Shown: positions 60,122 to 64,000 of the stretch, piece after piece | Layout of the letters: every line of letters starts with the position of its first letter | Position numbering within the stretch: the first letter of the stretch is position 1 | NCBI GenBank assembly: GCA_963815325.1 | Contig: CAWFGG010000001.1 | Location: forward strand, 186,001-250,000 | Reading direction: 5' to 3' | DNA length: 64,000 nucleotides | Source: JABDII01 sp963815325 | GTDB taxonomy: Bacteria; Gemmatimonadota; Gemmatimonadetes; Gemmatimonadales; GWC2-71-9 | The notes under the pieces: model-generated | Told to the model about the DNA's origin: nothing | The model's input: the letters and a program-made list of their open reading frames with translations, nothing else | The model's database searches: none | Translations under genes and position numbers: made by a program

Positions 60122-61324
60122 GTGGCAAACATCAACACCCGGAAGGGCACCATCGCGATCCTGACCGGTGGCGGCGATGTCCCCGGCCTGAACCCGGCAA
60201 TCCGGGCCCTCACCATTCGGGCCAGTCGCGAAGGGTACCGCGTGTTGGGCATTCGACGCGGCTGGGCCGGCCTCATTGAGCTGAACCCGGACAATCCGGA
60301 GACTCACGGCCAGTGCGTGGTCGAACTGAGCAAAGAGGTCGTCAACAAGGTCGGTCGTACGGGCGGCACGTTCCTGCACACGTCGCGCACCAGACCCAGC
60401 CACGTGCCGAAGAACAACGTGCCCGAGCACTTGTCGGGCACCTACGACCAGGAAACCAACGACCTCACCCACCAGGTGCTGGCGAATCTCAGCTACCTCG
60501 GCATCGACACCCTGATCCCGATCGGCGGGGACGATACCTTGTCCTTTGCCGCCCACCTCCACCGACAAGGCGTGTCGGTCATTGCGATCCCCAAGACGAT
60601 GGACAACGACGTGCCGGGCACCGACTACTGTATCGGATTCAGCACGTGCGTAACCCGCACCATCGAGATGACGCATGCGCTGCGCACGACCGCAGGGTCG
60701 CACGAACGTTTTCTCGTCATCGAAGTCTTCGGCCGCTATGCCGGATTCACGTCGCTGTTGCCAACCATGGCGGGCGCGGCCAATCGCTGCGTCATTCCCG
60801 AGCATACGTTCAGCATCGAGCGGCTCTGCGAGTTGCTCACCGAGGATCGCTTCTCGAACCCCAGTCGCTACAGTGTGGCCCTGGTTTCCGAAGGGGCGAC
60901 GTACGAGGGGGGCGACACGGTCTTCGCCAGCCATGAGAGCGACATGTACGGCCATAAGAAGCTGGGAGGGATCGGCGACCAGATTTCCCAGCAGCTGAAG
61001 GAAATTTCTCCGCAATTCAATCACGGGCGGAGGATCAATGTCATCAATCAGCGCCTGGGGTACTTGGTACGGTGCGGCGACCCCGACGCGCTGGATTCGA
61101 TGGTTCCCATGGCGTTTGGCAATCTCGCCATGGACCTGGCCCTCGCCGGGACGAGCGGCCAGCTGGTCTGCGTGCGCGATGGGCGGTATGACCACGTCCC
61201 GCTGGAGATCGTGGCGAGCCGGAAGAAGGTCGTCAACATCGAGAAGTACTACAATACCGAACGACTGCGCCCCATGTATACCCGGTTCGACGCGAAGCCG
61301 CTGTTCATTATGACCGGCGATTGA
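60122..61324 (+). CDS. pfp: 6-phosphofructokinase, PPi-type signature (GGDDT)
   Basis: GTG at 60122, five bases after GGAGG, starts MANINTRKGTIAILTGGGDV. The 400 residues include IPIGGDDTLSFAAHLHRQ, where the second Asp blocks ATP and marks pyrophosphate-dependent enzymes, PKTMDNDVPGTDYCIGFST with the PPi-type Lys, and EVFGRYAGFTSLLP. It is divergent from the GGEGS-type paralogue. A reversible PPi-PFK would support both glycolysis and gluconeogenesis. Confidence 0.85.
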   Translation: MANINTRKGTIAILTGGGDVPGLNPAIRALTIRASREGYRVLGIRRGWAGLIELNPDNPETHGQCVVELSKEVVNKVGRTGGTFLHTSRTRPSHVPKNNVPEHLSGTYDQETNDLTHQVLANLSYLGIDTLIPIGGDDTLSFAAHLHRQGVSVIAIPKTMDNDVPGTDYCIGFSTCVTRTIEMTHALRTTAGSHERFLVIEVFGRYAGFTSLLPTMAGAANRCVIPEHTFSIERLCELLTEDRFSNPSRYSVALVSEGATYEGGDTVFASHESDMYGHKKLGGIGDQISQQLKEISPQFNHGRRINVINQRLGYLVRCGDPDALDSMVPMAFGNLAMDLALAGTSGQLVCVRDGRYDHVPLEIVASRKKVVNIEKYYNTERLRPMYTRFDAKPLFIMTGD

Positions 61325-61479
61325 CCGTTCGGACGCGGCGGAAGGTCGATGTTGCCCTCCACGAGCACTGGGCGCATCCTGAGGGAAACGGGCCGCCATA
61401 CCTAACCGGCCAGCGGGGTGGGACCACCGTTGTCCCCCTCTGGCGAGAGGCATAACCTTTGCACCACCGAAGTCTTACC

Positions 61480-62721
61480 ATGCCCCAACCACGCCCGAGC
61501 CGCGCGGCTCCCCTGCTCATCCTGGCGGCCCTCTGCCTGGCTCCCGGTCTATACGCGCAAAATGCCAGCGTGTGGGGCGATGAACTTCCTGCGCCGCACG
61601 CGCGGTTGCCGGATGCCGCCCGGCAGCCCGGTGCTCCGGTCGATTGGCCGGCGCCACCGCTGGCCGGCCCGCCCGATCATGTCAAAGGCATTTACCTCAA
61701 CGCCTGGGCCTTTGGCGACAAGCGCTTCTACCAGCTGGTTCGATTAGCGCAAGAAACGGAGATCAACGCCTTCGTCATCGATATCAAGGACGATACCGGC
61801 TATCTCACTTATCGATCGGCGGTCGCGACCGCTATTGCGATTGGAGCCAATCGCCGCCTGCGGGCCAGGGATACGGAAGCGCGTCTGCGATTCCTCCATG
61901 AGCGGGGCATCTATCCGATCGCCCGGATCGTCGTCGCCAAGGACCCGCTGCTCGCCGCACAGAAACCCGCCTGGTCGGTAGCCCACCGCGACGGCGGGCT
62001 CTGGCGGGATCGCTTGAAATTTGCCTGGGTGGATGCCTTCAATGATTCCGTGTGGGTCTACGCCGGGCAGCTGGCGGAGGAAGCCATCCGACTGGGGTTC
62101 AGCGAGGTTCAATTCGACTACGTTCGGTTTCCGGACGAGCCCAAGTCGCGCCTCGCGAGCGCAGTGTTCGCCGCCCGTCGTCCCAACGAGACCACGCGCG
62201 ACGGAGTCGTCCGGAATCTCAGGCTGCTCAAACAACACATGGCACGCGCCGGGGCGCCGTTTACCATCGACGTCTTCGGCATGACCGCGAGCGCCACGGT
62301 CGATCTGGGCATTGGACAAGTATGGGAGGATCTCGTCACCACGGCCGACGTGGTGCTCCCCATGGTCTATCCCAGCCACTATTACCACAGCTTCTACGGC
62401 ATCAAGCGGCCGAACAGCGAGCCCTATCGCGTAGTCCGGTTTGCGCTGCAGGATGCCGTCAAGCGAACCGCGTCGGCCAACGGCACCGCTGAGATTCGGC
62501 CCTATCTCCAGGCGTTTACCCTGGGCAAGCCACGCTATACCCCGTTCCATGTGCGGGAGCAGATTCGGGCCGCCGAGGAGGTCGGACTCGAGTCATGGGT
62601 GCTGTGGAACCCGAGAGCGGTGTATCACCGCGACTTCTTTCTCCCGAAACGCACACCACGAGTCGCGGCGGAACCGGTCGCGGACTCGTCCATCACCAAG
62701 GCCGGAATGGGATTGAAATAA
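61480..62721 (+). CDS. Secreted putative glycoside hydrolase (DUF4015)
   Basis: ATG at 61480 starts a signal peptide, MPQPRPSRAAPLLILAALCL, ending LYAQN. The remaining part is a TIM barrel of the DUF4015/PF13200 family: VKGIYLNAWAFGDKRFYQLV, INAFVIDIKDDTGYLTYRS, ERGIYPIARIVVAKDPLLA, FSEVQFDYVRFPDEPKS (candidate catalytic acids) and VVLPMVYPSHYYHSFYGI. The family is predicted to act on cell-surface or extracellular polysaccharides without firm biochemistry. Monocistronic. Confidence 0.82.
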   Translation: MPQPRPSRAAPLLILAALCLAPGLYAQNASVWGDELPAPHARLPDAARQPGAPVDWPAPPLAGPPDHVKGIYLNAWAFGDKRFYQLVRLAQETEINAFVIDIKDDTGYLTYRSAVATAIAIGANRRLRARDTEARLRFLHERGIYPIARIVVAKDPLLAAQKPAWSVAHRDGGLWRDRLKFAWVDAFNDSVWVYAGQLAEEAIRLGFSEVQFDYVRFPDEPKSRLASAVFAARRPNETTRDGVVRNLRLLKQHMARAGAPFTIDVFGMTASATVDLGIGQVWEDLVTTADVVLPMVYPSHYYHSFYGIKRPNSEPYRVVRFALQDAVKRTASANGTAEIRPYLQAFTLGKPRYTPFHVREQIRAAEEVGLESWVLWNPRAVYHRDFFLPKRTPRVAAEPVADSSITKAGMGLK

Positions 62722-62746
62722 CCCGCCGCGCTCAGACCGCGGCGGG
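62722..62746. terminator. Hairpin between convergent genes
   Basis: CCCGCCGCG (62722-62730) pairs with CGCGGCGGG (62738-62746) around a 7-nt loop, directly after the glycoside-hydrolase stop. It overlaps the last codons of the LeuC-like gene on the other strand. Confidence 0.55.
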
Positions 62747-64000
62747 CACCTGCGGCGTCCACTCGGTGATGTACCCCGCCAGCGCGCTCGCCGCCGTGGT
62801 GTAGGGGCTGGCGAGATAGAGCTTCCCCGGTCCGGAGCGGCCGGGGAAGTTGCGGTTGATGGCACTGACCGTGACGGTCTCAGTGTCGTAGGAGACACCC
62901 GGACCCGCGTTGATGCAGGCGCCGCACGAGGGCTCGATGATCTCGGCGCCGACCGCTTCGAAGATCTCGATGTAGCCCCGCTCCTCCGCGTGGCGCTTCA
63001 CATCCTGACTTCCAAATTGGATGTAAAACCGTACCGCCGGATGCACGCGCCGGCCGCGCTCCGCCGCCTCGCGCAGGACACGGGCGTACATGTCCATGTC
63101 TTCCTTCTTGCCCGCCGTGCAACTCCCCGCATAGGCGATGTCGATTGTGATCGGCTCGCCTAGTTCTTCGATGAACAGGCCATTACCCGGATCGCCCGGG
63201 AGCGCAATCATGGGATGAAGATTCGTCGCATCGATTTCGATGACTGTCTCGTATCGGGCCGCGGGGTCCGAAGTGAGCCCGTGGAGCAGCGGCTCAATGT
63301 CGGCTCGCTTCATGCCCCGCTCTCGGACCAAGTACTCGATTGTCTTGTCGTCCGGCTGCACGATGCCGGTGAAGGCTCCGATCTCGGCCGCCATATTGGT
63401 CATGGTCGCACGCTCGTCGATGGACAGCGCAGCCACCGCGGTCCCGGCATATTCGACGATTTTGCCGATGGCCTGGCCGTTCTTGACGTAGGGGTGCCGC
63501 AGGATCTGCAGCATGAAATCCTTGGCCGTCACATTGTCGGGCTTCGCTCCGTTCACACGGATCAAGACCGACGGCGGGACCTTGATTCGGACATCCTTGG
63601 TGAGCCACGAGTTGAAGATCGCCGTGGTGCCGACCCCGAACGCCACGCAGCCAATGGCTCCGCTGTGCGGCGTGTGGGAATCGCTTCCGATAATCACCTG
63701 CCCCGGGAGCGCGTGTTGCTCCAGCATCTTCGAGTGGCAGATCGCTTCGGATCCACGTACCACCATATTGCGCCCGAGCCGCGGCAATTCCCCGTAGAGC
63801 TTGATCCCCTGTTCGGACGCGAATTCCTCTTGCTGGCTCTTCAGTTCGAGGGCAAGATCGAGCAGCCCTTCGGCCTTGCGCTCGTCCGTCATGGCCATTT
63901 CGAGAAACGTCAGGTGATCCCGGAAGAAGAAGATCGACTGGGGATCGACGACCTTTTCATCGACGCCGACGGAGCGCCGCCAGAAGATGGCGGCCATTGG
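62732..64000 (-). CDS. 3-isopropylmalate dehydratase large subunit / aconitase family, 5' end cut by window edge
   Basis: The open frame runs from the stop at 62732 to the window edge. It has the family substrate motif IIGSDSHTPHSGAIGCVAFG and the [4Fe-4S] Cys ligands: one Cys in EAICHSK or the SDSHT region and two in PSCGACINAGPGVS. Also visible are YAGSCTAGKKEDM and INRNFPGRSG, the usual NRNFEGR. The visible start MAAIFWRRS is not the true one, because the conserved first 40-60 residues are missing. LeuC, homoaconitase and related enzymes cannot be separated without the rest. Confidence 0.8.
   Translation of the reverse strand, partial: PMAAIFWRRSVGVDEKVVDPQSIFFFRDHLTFLEMAMTDERKAEGLLDLALELKSQQEEFASEQGIKLYGELPRLGRNMVVRGSEAICHSKMLEQHALPGQVIIGSDSHTPHSGAIGCVAFGVGTTAIFNSWLTKDVRIKVPPSVLIRVNGAKPDNVTAKDFMLQILRHPYVKNGQAIGKIVEYAGTAVAALSIDERATMTNMAAEIGAFTGIVQPDDKTIEYLVRERGMKRADIEPLLHGLTSDPAARYETVIEIDATNLHPMIALPGDPGNGLFIEELGEPITIDIAYAGSCTAGKKEDMDMYARVLREAAERGRRVHPAVRFYIQFGSQDVKRHAEERGYIEIFEAVGAEIIEPSCGACINAGPGVSYDTETVTVSAINRNFPGRSGPGKLYLASPYTTAASALAGYITEWTPQVPAAV

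Noticed and set aside
60107..61453. 448-codon open frame antisense to the PPi-type phosphofructokinase
   Set aside because: Fully antisense to a well-conserved enzyme; composition is that of a GC-rich shadow frame.
1..64000. CRISPR arrays, phage genes, transposases, rRNA or tRNA genes
   Set aside because: No regularly spaced 25-40 nt repeats, no integrase or transposase motifs and no RNA-gene signatures were found by reading.

Overview
The window is GC-rich, densely coding bacterial DNA. It has no rRNA or tRNA gene, CRISPR array or insertion sequence that I could recognise. The protein mix suggests a Gemmatimonadota-like heterotroph with an outer membrane: an OmpA protein with thrombospondin type 3 calcium repeats, a GWxTD-type TPR protein, LVIVD-repeat and YncE-like secreted proteins, a caa3 oxidase and paired phosphofructokinases. 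The phylum is inferred from gene content only.

Layout. 1-3.8 kb: the 3' part of an AI-2E-family transporter, an OmpA/TSP3 protein with a clear terminator, and a membrane HExxH protein carrying a perfect 201-bp in-frame tandem duplication. 3.8-10.2 kb: an operon of a REC/degenerate-GGDEF/REC regulator, a HEAT-like protein, a family 2 glycosyltransferase and a penicillin acylase, broken by about ten frameshifts. 10.2-18.4 kb: a REC-REC-GAF-PAS-REC signalling protein, a serine hydrolase and secreted beta-propeller proteins. 18.4-24.6 kb: GWxTD protein, PF04307-like membrane protein, leucine-type dehydrogenase, FMN reductase, DinB-fold protein, and a SGNH hydrolase divergent from an ABC exporter (tesA-ybbA-ybbP order). 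27.9-30.8 kb: FabI, 2,4-dienoyl-CoA reductase and two small membrane proteins. 30.8-38.5 kb (minus strand): an OmpA protein, the caa3 operon ctaC-D-E-F, and an M24 peptidase with a VanX-like dipeptidase. 38.6-40.4 kb: greA, a GroES-like gene and two small genes.

41.1-47.4 kb is an SOS-type mutagenesis operon: zinc-ribbon protein, radical SAM protein, a Y-family protein without catalytic carboxylates (ImuB-like), 3-methyladenine glycosylase I and a DnaE2-like polymerase. It is preceded by a promoter whose -10 box lies inside a 40-nt nested palindrome. 47.4-55.6 kb: dodecin, DUF72, a thioesterase-lipoprotein-ispH operon, Fis-type and TetR regulators, a DExH helicase and a secreted protein. 55.9-58.6 kb: a folate cluster (PTPS-like enzyme, pabB, pabA). 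58.6-61.3 kb: two divergent phosphofructokinases with different active-site signatures. The minus-strand one is preceded by a small SelW/Rdx-family gene whose redox motif reads Cys-Val-Val-UGA and is followed by a SECIS-like hairpin, making it a candidate selenoprotein. 61.5-64 kb: a secreted glycoside-hydrolase-like protein and a truncated LeuC/aconitase gene.

Two genome-wide points. Heptanucleotide tandem arrays occur at three gene boundaries and supply the stop codons of two genes. Single-base frameshifts are common and concentrated between 3.8 and 8.8 kb; sequence error and true gene decay cannot be told apart from the bases alone.
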